Shown piece after piece: positions 34,974 through 44,814 of a DNA stretch of 64,000 bases. The translations under genes were made by a program, and so were the position numbers. How positions within the stretch are numbered: position 1 is the first letter of the stretch; the number at the start of each line of letters is the position of its first letter. The stretch comes from Bryoerythrophyllum caledonicum. Lineage: Eukaryota; Streptophyta; Bryopsida; Pottiales; Pottiaceae. Under the pieces are notes generated by a model. The model did no database searches. It was not told the DNA's origin and was given only the letters and a program-made list of their open reading frames with translations. Location: positions 30,262,770 to 30,326,769 of the forward strand of contig OZ020518.1 in the NCBI GenBank assembly GCA_963971425.1, read 5' to 3'.

Positions 34974-35432
34974 TCACTCCATCTGCAAGAACTTGAGGAT
35001 GCGTTGAAGGATAAGAGCAACAAAGTCAACACGATCAGCCTTGGTCAAAGGATTAACTGGACCTTCAAGCCAACGTTGATGACCGCGACTCCCTTTGACA
35101 GGCCTAAGACAACAAGAGTATTGATTGTCATTTAGGCCTTCAAAAATCCCTCCAAACGTCACATCTCGAGTACCAGGTTCAACACACCCAACCTGCAATA
35201 GAATCACCAGGGCACGAGCATCTTGTTGAAGATTGCCGTGCCACCGCTGCTCCACACGAGGTTGCTTTGGCGGCCGAGAAGGCCCAACTTCTTCTTGTGG
35301 ACGCTCATGCAGTGGTGCAAGACTAAGCGGCAAAAGAGTACAAACCGGCAGTTGAGATAAAGATAAATCTAGCTCAAGCTCTGGTTGAAGCTCTTCATCC
35401 TGAGACTCAGAAAAAACTCTCCAACTCGACAT
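34974..35432 (-). CDS. ORF inside the 3' LTR (152 residues), unknown
   Basis: ATG-started frame (MSSWRVFSESQDEELQPELE) running to 34974, identical in the two LTRs. The N-terminal half is acidic and Pro/Leu-rich. The C-terminal half is compact (QQDARALVILLQVGCVEPG, then FGGIFEGLNDNQYSC, then DFVALILQRILKF). It is in sense orientation with the element. ORFs in LTRs are known from some long-LTR plant elements, but I do not recognise this protein. It could be a captured host fragment or an accessory protein, or chance. Confidence 0.4.
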   Translation of the reverse strand: MSSWRVFSESQDEELQPELELDLSLSQLPVCTLLPLSLAPLHERPQEEVGPSRPPKQPRVEQRWHGNLQQDARALVILLQVGCVEPGTRDVTFGGIFEGLNDNQYSCCLRPVKGSRGHQRWLEGPVNPLTKADRVDFVALILQRILKFLQME

Positions 35433-35635
35433 GTCCAAAAAAATTCAAAACAACTACATAAAACTGATGAAGCTCTAAATGAACCTCCTTCTTATAACAC
35501 AAATACTTTGTAGAAGGCGTCACCTTGAAGCTTTCCCAAAGATGTGATCTCTTTTTCTCCAATCAAATCCACTCAAATAAAATATAAAATAAAAATATAA
35601 AATAATGGATAGAGATATAAATCCCTTCAGCATGC

Positions 35636-35870
35636 TCTGATAATCGCCAAGCCGCGGAAGTCCAACTGGTAAAGTGCTTCAAGCGCCATAGCACTGGTCC
35701 GGGTTCGAAACTCTTTGGACCCGTATGAGCATGCGAATGGCCACGTGGCTTGGCACTGCTAGTGAATCTAGGCAGGAAACTACCAGTTGGTGCCACCTAC
35801 CCCCCTTGAGCATGTGAGAAGATGCAGAGACTCCAAGTTTCGTGGTTAAAACCACGGTCCTTTCTCTTCC
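35636..35870 (+). mobile_element. tRNA-like (SINE-like) segment inside the 3' LTR
   Basis: It has a candidate A box around 35655-35670 (gcggaagtccaactggt) and a B box at 35702-35712 (ggttcgaaact), in plus orientation, opposite to the element. It is homologous to the diverged copy at 5.98-6.24 kb and repeated in the 5' LTR. It ends with a cgtggttaaaaccacg hairpin near 35.85 kb. Confidence 0.55.
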
Positions 35871-36008
35871 CCCTTCATTCCTCTGATCTCCCCCCCTCCC
35901 TTTTGTCTATACTTTTATTTTTCTTAGTTTTATTTCTATTTGCTCTGAACACTACTCTCAATCCATTTCACACTGTATTTACATATTAAACCGTTTCTTT
36001 ACACGACA

Positions 36009-36022
36009 TCCACCCCCTCCAA
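36009..36022 (-). other. Polypurine tract of the gypsy element
   Basis: Read on the minus strand, TTGGAGGGGGTGGA lies immediately before the TGTCGTG start of the 3' LTR, the position and composition expected for the plus-strand primer. Confidence 0.8.
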
Positions 36023-36050
36023 ACCTGCACATCCACCGGTATGTGCCAAT

Positions 36051-39000
36051 TTAGTCTTGGTCTTCTTCAGCTTCATCTAATCCATCATTATCTGATATTT
36101 CATCTTTTTCATCTTCATCTTCTGATGGTCTTGGATCAGTTGTGTCATTTTCTAGAGCAAATCCTGTGGCTCTCCTTCTGAATGCCTTGATCCGTTTTCC
36201 TGCTACAGGAATCCTCAATAGTGTGCCATCTAACTCCCGAAGGAAATAGGTAGCATTATCATGCACTGTGACCACTACATATGGCCCAAACCATCTCCGT
36301 GCAAACTTTCTAAGTGTACTGTGTTGATGTTCTAAACTACTATCAAATACCAACACCCAATCTCCAACTTCAATAGGTTTTGATCTCAACCGATGTGTCT
36401 TGTCAAATCTCTCCTTGTTGCTCAACCTTGAAGCCTTCAATTTTTCCAATGCAATCCTATGGTCCTCAGGCAATCTTTCAAGCTGTTGGATTCTAAGCTC
36501 CAATAATCTTTCTCTTGTAATGCCATCGTTCCAGTCCAGCAACATCCAAGTAGGTATTGAATCTTCTATAGGCATAAGTGGCTTTTGGCCTAACATCAAC
36601 TCAATGGGCATATAACCTGTAACAGTACTATGAGTGGTTCTATCAGCCCATAATGCAAATGGTAGAAGTCTTGGCCACTGCTTTTGTTTACCTCTACAAG
36701 CTTTGACAAGAGCATTGATAAACGGAGGATGTCCTCTCTCACTTTTGCCATTAGCCTCGGGATTATATGCAGTAGTTAGCTTCAAGCGCACACCATACCT
36801 CTGAAAAAAGTCTCTGGCTTCTGCTGCATCCAATTCTCCTCTATCAGCCCTCATCCTTCCAATACTGCCATACCTACTGAAGATATCCTCCAAGATAAAT
36901 CTGCATACTCCTTCTGTAGTCTTGGTCCTCAAAGCTCTACCTTCGACATAGTTTGAAAGCTCTTCTCTTGCCAAAACAAGATACTTCATGCCCCACAATC
37001 TCAATGGCATAGCTACCAAGTCAATCACCCATTGAAAATGCATAGCAATTGGATAGGTAGGATGCAACTCATCTTTGTATCTGACTTTGGATTGTAATTG
37101 ACATTCAATACAAGAAGCCACAAATTCCTCTACATCCTTGTAAAGGCCTTTCCACCAATATCTCTTCTTAATCTTATGATAAGTGGCCCAAACTCCTCGA
37201 TGGCCTGCCCAAAGTGTATCATGAAACTCTTTGAGAATTTGATTCTTGGTTTCTTCATCATCGACCACTCTCAATGGAACTCCATCCTTCCTCTTTGGCC
37301 TCTTCCATAAGAAACTATCTCTTAAGATATAGTTATAAGATTGGTGTCGAATGCCTTTAAAGGCCTTATCTGACCAACCTTCTTGTCTCTTCATGGTACT
37401 TAAATAGATGCCAATATCTCTTAATTTTCCTCTATAAAGATCTTCTCTGAAAGCTTGGTCTTCATCACTTATGCTCGCTCCATCAATAGCTTGCACATAT
37501 CCATAGCCCTCATCTTCTTCATCTTCACCAATCTCTTGCGTTTCCATCTCTTCTTCACAGATATATCTAGCCCTAGATAGCATATCTGCCACAGAATTCT
37601 TCTTGCCAGAGATGTGTACTAAGATAGGATTGAGTGATCTGATGTAGGCTATCCATCTCAACATGGCAATATCAGGAGTCGAACAATTAACAACCATTCC
37701 CAACAATGGTAAGCAATCAGTTTCCAATACCACATTGGCTCCAATTAAGTAATTTCTGTCTGCCTTCATAGCTGTAAGTGCCCCCAAAAGCTCCCTCTTC
37801 ACTTGTGGATATGCTCTTTGTCTATCCGTGAGAATTCTTGCTCCAAATCTGATGGCAAACCTTTTTCCTTCTGCTTCATCTTGGCCAATAGCCCAACCAA
37901 TAGCAATTGGACTTGTATCAACAATAACAACAACTGGTCTGTTGCAATCATAGTCAACTTGCCTCAAGATTGGTGGTGACTTCAAAATCTCCTTTAGACT
38001 CTCCATGGCTAGCTCTTGCTTATGCTCCCACCTAAACTTGGTCCTTTTTCTTAACAACTTATATAGAGGCTCAGCTATGTGAGCAAAATGAAGAACCCAA
38101 ATCTGATAAAAGACACAAGCTCCTAAAAACCTCCTTACTTCAGTGATGCTTCCACATGCTTTCATCCTAGCAATAGCATCAACCTTCTCAGGGTTAGGTT
38201 TTCTTCCATAAGTTCCACACAAGTGTTCAACCACCACAATCTCATCTACTCCAAACTTGGACTTCTCAAGGGATAAGGTTAAATCCACTTCTTCAAGCCT
38301 TTTTAAGATCTTCTCCACATCTTCAATGTGATCCTTCACAAACCTTCTACATCCATCAACATCTTCTGTCAAGTCTTTGACCTCTTCTTTGCAACCTTTG
38401 ATAGGTATGTCATCTACAAAAGGAATAGTCTTCTCAGGCACAAACTCCCTCAAGATTTGGTTCATGGCACTCTGCATATGGGCTACAGAGTTAGTAGCGC
38501 CTTGAGGTAATGTGCACATCCTCATAAGTCCCAATGGGGTCTTCATAGTTGTCAAATCTCTACTTTCTGATGCAAGTTGAAATTGATCATAGCCTGAATA
38601 AAGATCTCCAATAGAATAGATGGCATGTCCTACAAAAGCCTCAGCAACCTCATCCACAATTGGTCCTGACCCTTTGTTTCTGATTGTCACCTTGTTGGCT
38701 GGCTGCATGTCTTGGATAAACCTTAAAGCCCCAGACTTTTTTGGCACTGTGAACCATCGGTTAGAGTATGGAGCCATAGACGGTTCAAGTATTCCCATCT
38801 GTATCTTTTCCTTCAATAGACTCACCAATTTAGGTAGCAAGGCTCTTGGCACAGGAATTGGCTTCAAATCCCAAGGCACATGTGGAACTGTAAAAATGAC
38901 CATTGGAGCTACAATCTTTGGATTAACACATCCAATCTCATCTGGTGAAGAAGCAAAAGCCTTACCATGCTTAGAGATCATTTCTCGGAACCTTATCTTC

Positions 39001-39626
39001 TCAGGTTCTTTCAAAAACTCACCCCCTCCAATCTTTAGCTTGGCCAATGTCTCTTCTGTGAAATTGTGTCCAATTTTTCTTGTCTCCCTCAATCCAGGCT
39101 CGTCCTCAGCCTTTCTAATATGATCTTCAGAGTCTGGTGGTAATTGTGATGCCACAGGCTTCACCTTCTTTGCTACAGTTTTATACTTGGTTTTCACCAT
39201 TGCCTCAGTTTCCAAGCCATAACTCCCAACCAACCTTACTTCATCAGCTACCTTCAATATTTCTTCATATAAGCTTCTTGAATGAATCTCCACTGTCATA
39301 GTAGTAGACTCACCGACTTCTCTTTGCAAGGTCTCTAAAACTTGTAAAATATCATCTGAAAATCCTTCTTCTTCAACAACTCCAGAAATAAACTCATCAC
39401 TCAAAATCACACCAACTCTTTTTAATTTTCTTTCCATTTTCTTGGTCAATCCTCTCTTCATAGAATCCAAATCTTCAACCTTTTGGAAACATATAAATCC
39501 ATCCTTTGTCAAATTCCAAACCTTGTATCCACTCCTCTGTACATTGGGGCTTGCAACAGTAGATGATTTTTTTGCACCCGTGGCACCCCATACTCCACGT
39601 GTGCAATTTAGAAATCCAGAAAATCT
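36051..39626 (-). CDS. Gypsy pol: reverse transcriptase, RNase H, integrase
   Basis: The frame is open from 39626, 19 bases upstream of the gag stop (39608-39610), in the -1 frame. There is no ATG, so expression probably needs frameshifting; counting below starts at the TTG at 39512. Reverse transcriptase: about residues 215-430, with catalytic D303 (SIGDLYSGYDQ) and FVDDI (D367, D368). RNase H: D532, E574, D599, D643 (VADMLSR). Integrase: zinc-binding H764/H771/C801/C804, core D831 (WVIDLVA), D890 (RADRGE), E925 (GKSERG), then RWFGPYVVV (GPY/F, about 1073-1081). The acidic tail ends DEAEEDQD. The order RT-RH-IN identifies Ty3/gypsy. No lesion within the 1,153 codons. Confidence 0.95.
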   Translation of the reverse strand, partial: RFSGFLNCTRGVWGATGAKKSSTVASPNVQRSGYKVWNLTKDGFICFQKVEDLDSMKRGLTKKMERKLKRVGVILSDEFISGVVEEEGFSDDILQVLETLQREVGESTTMTVEIHSRSLYEEILKVADEVRLVGSYGLETEAMVKTKYKTVAKKVKPVASQLPPDSEDHIRKAEDEPGLRETRKIGHNFTEETLAKLKIGGGEFLKEPEKIRFREMISKHGKAFASSPDEIGCVNPKIVAPMVIFTVPHVPWDLKPIPVPRALLPKLVSLLKEKIQMGILEPSMAPYSNRWFTVPKKSGALRFIQDMQPANKVTIRNKGSGPIVDEVAEAFVGHAIYSIGDLYSGYDQFQLASESRDLTTMKTPLGLMRMCTLPQGATNSVAHMQSAMNQILREFVPEKTIPFVDDIPIKGCKEEVKDLTEDVDGCRRFVKDHIEDVEKILKRLEEVDLTLSLEKSKFGVDEIVVVEHLCGTYGRKPNPEKVDAIARMKACGSITEVRRFLGACVFYQIWVLHFAHIAEPLYKLLRKRTKFRWEHKQELAMESLKEILKSPPILRQVDYDCNRPVVVIVDTSPIAIGWAIGQDEAEGKRFAIRFGARILTDRQRAYPQVKRELLGALTAMKADRNYLIGANVVLETDCLPLLGMVVNCSTPDIAMLRWIAYIRSLNPILVHISGKKNSVADMLSRARYICEEEMETQEIGEDEEDEGYGYVQAIDGASISDEDQAFREDLYRGKLRDIGIYLSTMKRQEGWSDKAFKGIRHQSYNYILRDSFLWKRPKRKDGVPLRVVDDEETKNQILKEFHDTLWAGHRGVWATYHKIKKRYWWKGLYKDVEEFVASCIECQLQSKVRYKDELHPTYPIAMHFQWVIDLVAMPLRLWGMKYLVLAREELSNYVEGRALRTKTTEGVCRFILEDIFSRYGSIGRMRADRGELDAAEARDFFQRYGVRLKLTTAYNPEANGKSERGHPPFINALVKACRGKQKQWPRLLPFALWADRTTHSTVTGYMPIELMLGQKPLMPIEDSIPTWMLLDWNDGITRERLLELRIQQLERLPEDHRIALEKLKASRLSNKERFDKTHRLRSKPIEVGDWVLVFDSSLEHQHSTLRKFARRWFGPYVVVTVHDNATYFLRELDGTLLRIPVAGKRIKAFRRRATGFALENDTTDPRPSEDEDEKDEISDNDGLDEAEEDQD

Positions 39627-42205
39627 TCATGGACATAGTCCGTGGGAGTTTCCCTGAGTCTGTCCCTATGCCTCTCATGATTTGGTCTAACTGTGAGAAA
39701 TTGAACTGATCTCATACCATCATGGCTACGAATCCTGGCATAATGTGAACCATCATCCAATACCTTGGTCTCCATCCTTGTTGCAGTGATATATGGCTGT
39801 CCCAAAATGATGGGATAACTTCCTTGATTTTGCACAAAGAAATTTTGCTCCACCACCACATCACTAATCTTTATAGCCACTGCAGGACATGCTCCATAAA
39901 GGTTGCCTCTTCCATTGTTGGCAGCTTTCAATACCCATCCATGATTGGTGTCAATTGGCCATTTTCCCTTCTCATAAATCTTCCGGGATAAAATGTTGAT
40001 CTCTGAGCCATGATCCACCAATGCTAAGATTGGCTCCTCAATATCTCTAATCTTTACACGTGTCTCTGTGGTAGCTCTTGCCCAAAATGGATGTGTAAAT
40101 GCTACCAAGGCTTCACTATCATGTGTCCATGACTTGTCAGCTCCACATCGTAAAACCTTGGCTTCTGTTGTGACAATTTTCCTTTGATTCTTGATAGAAT
40201 CCTTCCTCTCCTTTGTCTCAACCACTCCATCACTCAAAAACATCTGCAACACTTCATCTTCCTCCTCATCACTCAAAACCTCCTCCATGACATCAACCTT
40301 GGTATCTTGGGTTTCTCGAGACATAAATCTCTGTCTTTTAGTCTGGTCATCATTCCCTGCATTATCACAGCTCAAGGCAAATACTTGTCCAATCTCCTCT
40401 TCTTCTTCTTTAGACATCAAAGTATCCAATGCCCTTGTCATCACTGTTTCAGCTGTCATCTGCCTCTTCCTTTTGATCACATCAATGATAAGCTCATGGA
40501 AATCTTTCTTTGCTATGCCAAGAGCCTCTCTGAGAGTAAACTCTATCTTGGCATCCAAAATTCTTTCTTCCAAAATGCCCTTCATATCCACTGAAGATTC
40601 AATATCGGATTGGAGTTTATAAGCTGGTCTCTTACTCTTTCCCTTAGCTTCATCCTCCTTTTCTTTTCCCTTCTTGTTGCCCATTCTTTCTTCCCACTTG
40701 TCTTTGGGTAAAGGTGTATTCTCACCTGGATATGGTGGTGACTCTTGCCTTTGCCTTGTGTTGGTTGCTGGTCCTTCCTTTGAAGATGCATCTTTGTTGC
40801 TTGATGGTTTCTTCTTGTTTGCAGGCTCTTCAGATTCACCTTCATCAACAGCCCTGCCCCTCTTCATTTCCACTGATGCATCATGGGGTTCCTTCTCCCC
40901 ATTCTCACTCATCAAATAGGCTCTGATGGTAGTAACATTCACTGGATCATCCCACCCAGTCAACCTTCTGATGGTTTGTGCTCCCCTGACCATCACCTCT
41001 TTAGATGCATAAGTAGAAGCTTGGATTGTGCTAAAATCAGCTCCAATCGTGTAGGTCTCTGTTTCCTTCCCACGTGAAGTATTGCTCCTTCCCAACTTCT
41101 CTTCCATCAATCTCTTCATGCCTCCCTTCCCAAAGTTAGTCTGAAGAGGCTCATCTGTTGCAGCATCTCTAATTCTTCCTTCTTTGAAAGTTATAATGCC
41201 GCTCTTCATAGCATCTGCATATGATCCACAATCACCACGTTTGTGATTGGGATCATCACACCAAATGCATCTCGCCACAAAATCCCTTTGCCCCGTCGAA
41301 GGCCCCGAGGATTTTGGCCTCTGATCCCTCTTAAAAGCATTCATCTCTACCTTGAGTTCCCTCATGCCCCTCATGAGTTCCTCAAGTGTGTTATCATCAA
41401 GAACTCTCCCTTTGGAACTATTCCCTGGTGTTGTAGTTGTCAAAGGTACACTTGATGACACTGGAACCTTTGGAGCTGTAACAGCTGAAATGCCCACTCT
41501 AGAGCCTAATCCCCTAGACTTTACACGTTGTTGTTTAGAGATAAGACTCACTGACCCTATCATCCTCTCCCAGTCAGTGGTAAATCCGCCTTTTGCTTCT
41601 CCATCTTGAAGGAGTATGAGAAGCCTATCTTCTAAGGCTTCATCTGAGGCTTGTAAAAACATCTCAGACTTCCGAGCTTCCATCAGTCGTCTCTTTGACA
41701 ATGGAAGTTGGCCAAACCTTCTCTCAAACTCACGAAGCAACTCACTTGGTCCCATATGCTTTCCAGGCCGTTGCTCCACCCATTCAAGAAATGCTCCCTT
41801 TGTCATCCGCTCTGAGTCCTCATCAAAGTACTCATCCCTCAACCTCTCTTCAAATCTAGCCCATGTATGCACATGGGCATCCCCATGCAGTTGCCTCACT
41901 CTTTCTCTGATCTCTGGAACAACTGCTAAGTCAAAGGTCTCAATCATCCTGATCTCTAGAACTTGATAGATTTCCATTTCACAAGTGTAGGTCCTCAAGA
42001 ACTTAGTGATATTCTTCCCATCAAACCTTCCCACCTTCCCAATAACATCCCTCAATGCTTAAGTAGCCCCTTGTCCTGTAGCATTAGCAGATTGCTGATC
42101 CATAAGCATCTGCATGGCTCTCAAAAACTCTCCAGCAACATTTGAACCTTCGCCAGGCTCCCGAGAACCACCCCCAAACTCCTTATCATGAACCGTGTCT
42201 CCCAT
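39608..42205 (-). CDS. Gypsy gag-protease, one in-frame stop in the leader
   Basis: An ATG at 42205 opens 48 codons (MGDTVHDKEFGGGSRE start), then a TAA (42061-42059). The same frame continues without a break for 816 codons to 39608. The first in-frame ATG after the stop is well inside the conserved part, so the upstream ATG is the likely original start and the TAA a CAA-derived nonsense change or a read-through site. Counting from 42055, a CCHC zinc knuckle lies at 263-276 (CIWCDDPNHKRGDC), then a charged linker, then a retroviral-type aspartic protease with DHGSEINILS (D681; usually D-T/S-G, here D-H-G) and a later IILGQPYI motif. It makes the capsid and processes the polyprotein. Confidence 0.9.
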
Positions 42206-42240
42206 CTTGCCTCAACCAAAACCAATGCCCCAAAGTTATT

Positions 42241-42258
42241 CTCAGTGGAAGCACCAAA
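42241..42258 (-). other. Primer binding site candidate of the gypsy element
   Basis: Directly downstream of the 5' LTR on the minus strand is TTTGGTGCTTCCACTGAG. TGG two bases after the LTR is the expected complement of a tRNA CCA end. I do not assign the tRNA. Confidence 0.6.
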
Positions 42259-44703
42259 TGTCGGGTAGAGAAGTCTTTGCCTTGGGAAAATACTGGATTT
42301 CTTGCTGCAGTTAGTTTTGGCTTAAGACATGAAAGACAAGGATAATATAAGAAGTATTAATCCTTGAACACATCATGTATACATACTTGTATCTATACCC
42401 TTTTGTACGTATACGTAGAGTATTCCTATCCGTATATGTAGAGTATTTTTATACGTACATGTAGAGTACTTTAATACTTGTATTTGTCATGTATAAATAC
42501 AGTAGAACATACTATACAAATACATGATTCATACGTACAAGTATAATACTTTTATACATACATGTACAAAGTATAAATACGATCTACCGTATACAAAACC
42601 GTATAAGTTTTGTACATACCTTCAAAATCCCGAATCTTCCTCTAAAATAATAGCCAAACTTCAAATAACCACCAAATTAGCATAAACACTTCAAATCAAG
42701 AGTGCATTAGCTTTTTGGAAAGCTATCAAAGTGCTTAACGGAGGGAAAAAAAATTAAAGCTCTACAAGGTACTGTCAAGAGTCCATAGCTCGTCAAAGGT
42801 CGTACGCCCAAATTCAGCATCAGCTGCACCTCCCTTTGCTTCACAGAGCACTCTGACTTCATACAAGCTTTGCCAAAGCCGAGTGATAGCTTCCTAGAAA
42901 TCTGATAACACCACCTAAGCTCTCTACAAAATTCGTCTTCAAAATCTATACCAAACGTTTTCTATGCTCAGTTGAAGTTGGTGCTTACTTCCACTCTTGA
43001 ATTTAGTCGGCAACTCAACACCCTCTCACTTTCAAAGCCATAACTTTGTCTCAAACAATCTAAATAAAAAGTTACAAAGCTCCATAGAAAACTAACACAA
43101 TAACACTTGACTTGCTCAAATTTCATAAACAAAAACACCATAAACAAGTTTCTACAAGCTTTTGAAGTCTCGGTCTTCTAAATTTCTTTACAGCAGACAC
43201 TGTCCAACTCAAACACTCATAGAAATTACACACAAATCTCAAATAGAGCGTGCTATATCATTATGAAACCACAACAACAAGATGTACAAGCTCTTAAAAT
43301 CTCATAGTAAAACTCGTAGTACACACTAAGCTCTTGCTCTCCAAAAAACTGCACACCAAAAAAACTCTACTCTCCAGGAGGAGAGAGGGGAACCCGACCC
43401 CTTTGCCTCCCCCCAAAGTCAACACCAGCCCATACCTACGCCTCATGGGCCTCAACTAGTCATTGGCTAACTCCCTTAAGCTTACTTCAGCCTTATCTAT
43501 CCCTTATCTTAGCCATAAGGCATCAAAAGTCTACCAAATGGTAAATTATTTCTACCTTTCATCTACCAAACTTCTAACATGCAAGGTGAAGTTTGGAAAC
43601 ATTAAAAACTAAACAAATAAAATCAAATATATGTCTAAAAGAGCTTGAAAAGAATTTCAAGAGGAACTTCACTCCATCTGCAAGAACTTGAGGATGCGTT
43701 GAAGGATAAGAGCAACAAAGTCAACACGATCAGCCTTGGTCAAAGGATTAACTGGACCTTCAAGCCAACGTTGATGACCGCGACTCCCTTTGACAGGCCT
43801 AAGACAACAAGAGTATTGATTGTCATTTAGGCCTTCAAAAATCCCTCCAAACGTCACATCTCGAGTACCAGGTTCAACACACCCAACCTGCAATAGAATC
43901 ACCAGGGCACGAGCATCTTGTTGAAGATTGCCGTGCCACCGCTGCTCCACACGAGGTTGCTTTGGCGGCCGAGAAGGCCCAACTTCTTCTTGTGGACGCT
44001 CATGCAGTGGTGCAAGACTAAGCGGCAAAAGAGTACAAACCGGCAGTTGAGATAAAGATAAATCTAGCTCAAGCTCTGGTTGAAGCTCTTCATCCTGAGA
44101 CTCAGAAAAAACTCTCCAACTCGACATGTCCAAAAAAATTCAAAACAACTACATAAAACTGATGAAGCTCTAAATGAACCTCCTTCTTATAACACAAATA
44201 CTTTGTAGAAGGCGTCACCTTGAAGCTTTCCCAAAGATGTGATCTCTTTTTCTCCAATCAAATCCACTCAAATAAAATATAAAATAAAAATATAAAATAA
44301 TGGATAGAGATATAAATCCCTTCAGCATGCTCTGATAATCGCCAAGCCGCGGAAGTCCAACTGGTAAAGTGCTTCAAGCGCCATAGCACTGGTCCGGGTT
44401 CGAAACTCTTTGGACCCGTATGAGCATGCGAATGGCCACGTGGCTTGGCACTGCTAGTGAATCTAGGCAGGAAACTACCAGTTGGTGCCACCTACCCCCC
44501 TTGAGCATGTGAGAAGATGCAGAGACTCCAAGTTTCGTGGTTAAAACCACGGTCCTTTCTCTTCCCCCTTCATTCCTCTGATCTCCCCCCCTCCCTTTTG
44601 TCTATACTTTTATTTTTCTTAGTTTTATTTCTATTTGCTCTGAACACTACTCTCAATCCATTTCACACTGTATTTACATATTAAACCGTTTCTTTACACG
44701 ACA
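42259..44703 (-). repeat. 5' LTR of the Ty3/gypsy element
   Basis: 2,445 bp, same ends and contents as the left LTR, including the second copy of the 152-codon ORF (44127-43669) and the tRNA-like segment (44331-44565). The element promoter should lie here on the minus strand; I did not identify a TATA box with confidence. Confidence 0.97.
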
Positions 44704-44814
44704 GCGTTGTGTGTTGAGTCAAGCAAACTAGAATTAATGATTCGTCTTATTGTCATGAATATCAACTATGTCATCAGATTCAACTTGGCCCAGTTGTGAG
44801 AACGATTTCACTTG

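Larger units (their letters stand above)
33564..36008 (-). repeat. 3' LTR of the Ty3/gypsy element
   Basis: 2,445 bp, bounded by TGTCG..CGACA on the plus strand (also TGTCG..CGACA on the minus strand). It differs from the other LTR at two positions that I could find (33813 T versus 42508 C; 34289 A versus 42984 G). It contains a tRNA-like segment, a 152-codon ORF on the minus strand and short repeats of the gtatacgtagagtatt type (33.69-33.88 kb). Confidence 0.97.
33564..44703 (-). mobile_element. Full-length, recent Ty3/gypsy LTR retrotransposon
   Basis: An 11,140-bp element on the minus strand: 5' LTR 42259-44703, gag-pro, pol (RT, RNase H, integrase in gypsy order), 3' LTR 33564-36008, flanked by GCGT. 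Nearly identical LTRs and long open frames mean a recent insertion. One in-frame stop lies in the gag leader and pol is in the -1 frame. Integrase carries a GPY/F-type module (RWFGPYVVV) but I see no chromodomain. The element landed just right of a MITE. Confidence 0.97.

Noticed and set aside
34950..35135. Plus-strand ATG ORF in the LTR (61 codons)
   Set aside because: It overlaps the longer minus-strand LTR ORF and is shorter, with no recognisable feature; either could be chance, but the minus-strand one is in element sense.
38620..39123. Plus-strand frames opposite gypsy pol and gag (36.4-42 kb)
   Set aside because: All lie antisense to well-defined RT, RNase H, integrase, protease and gag sequences.
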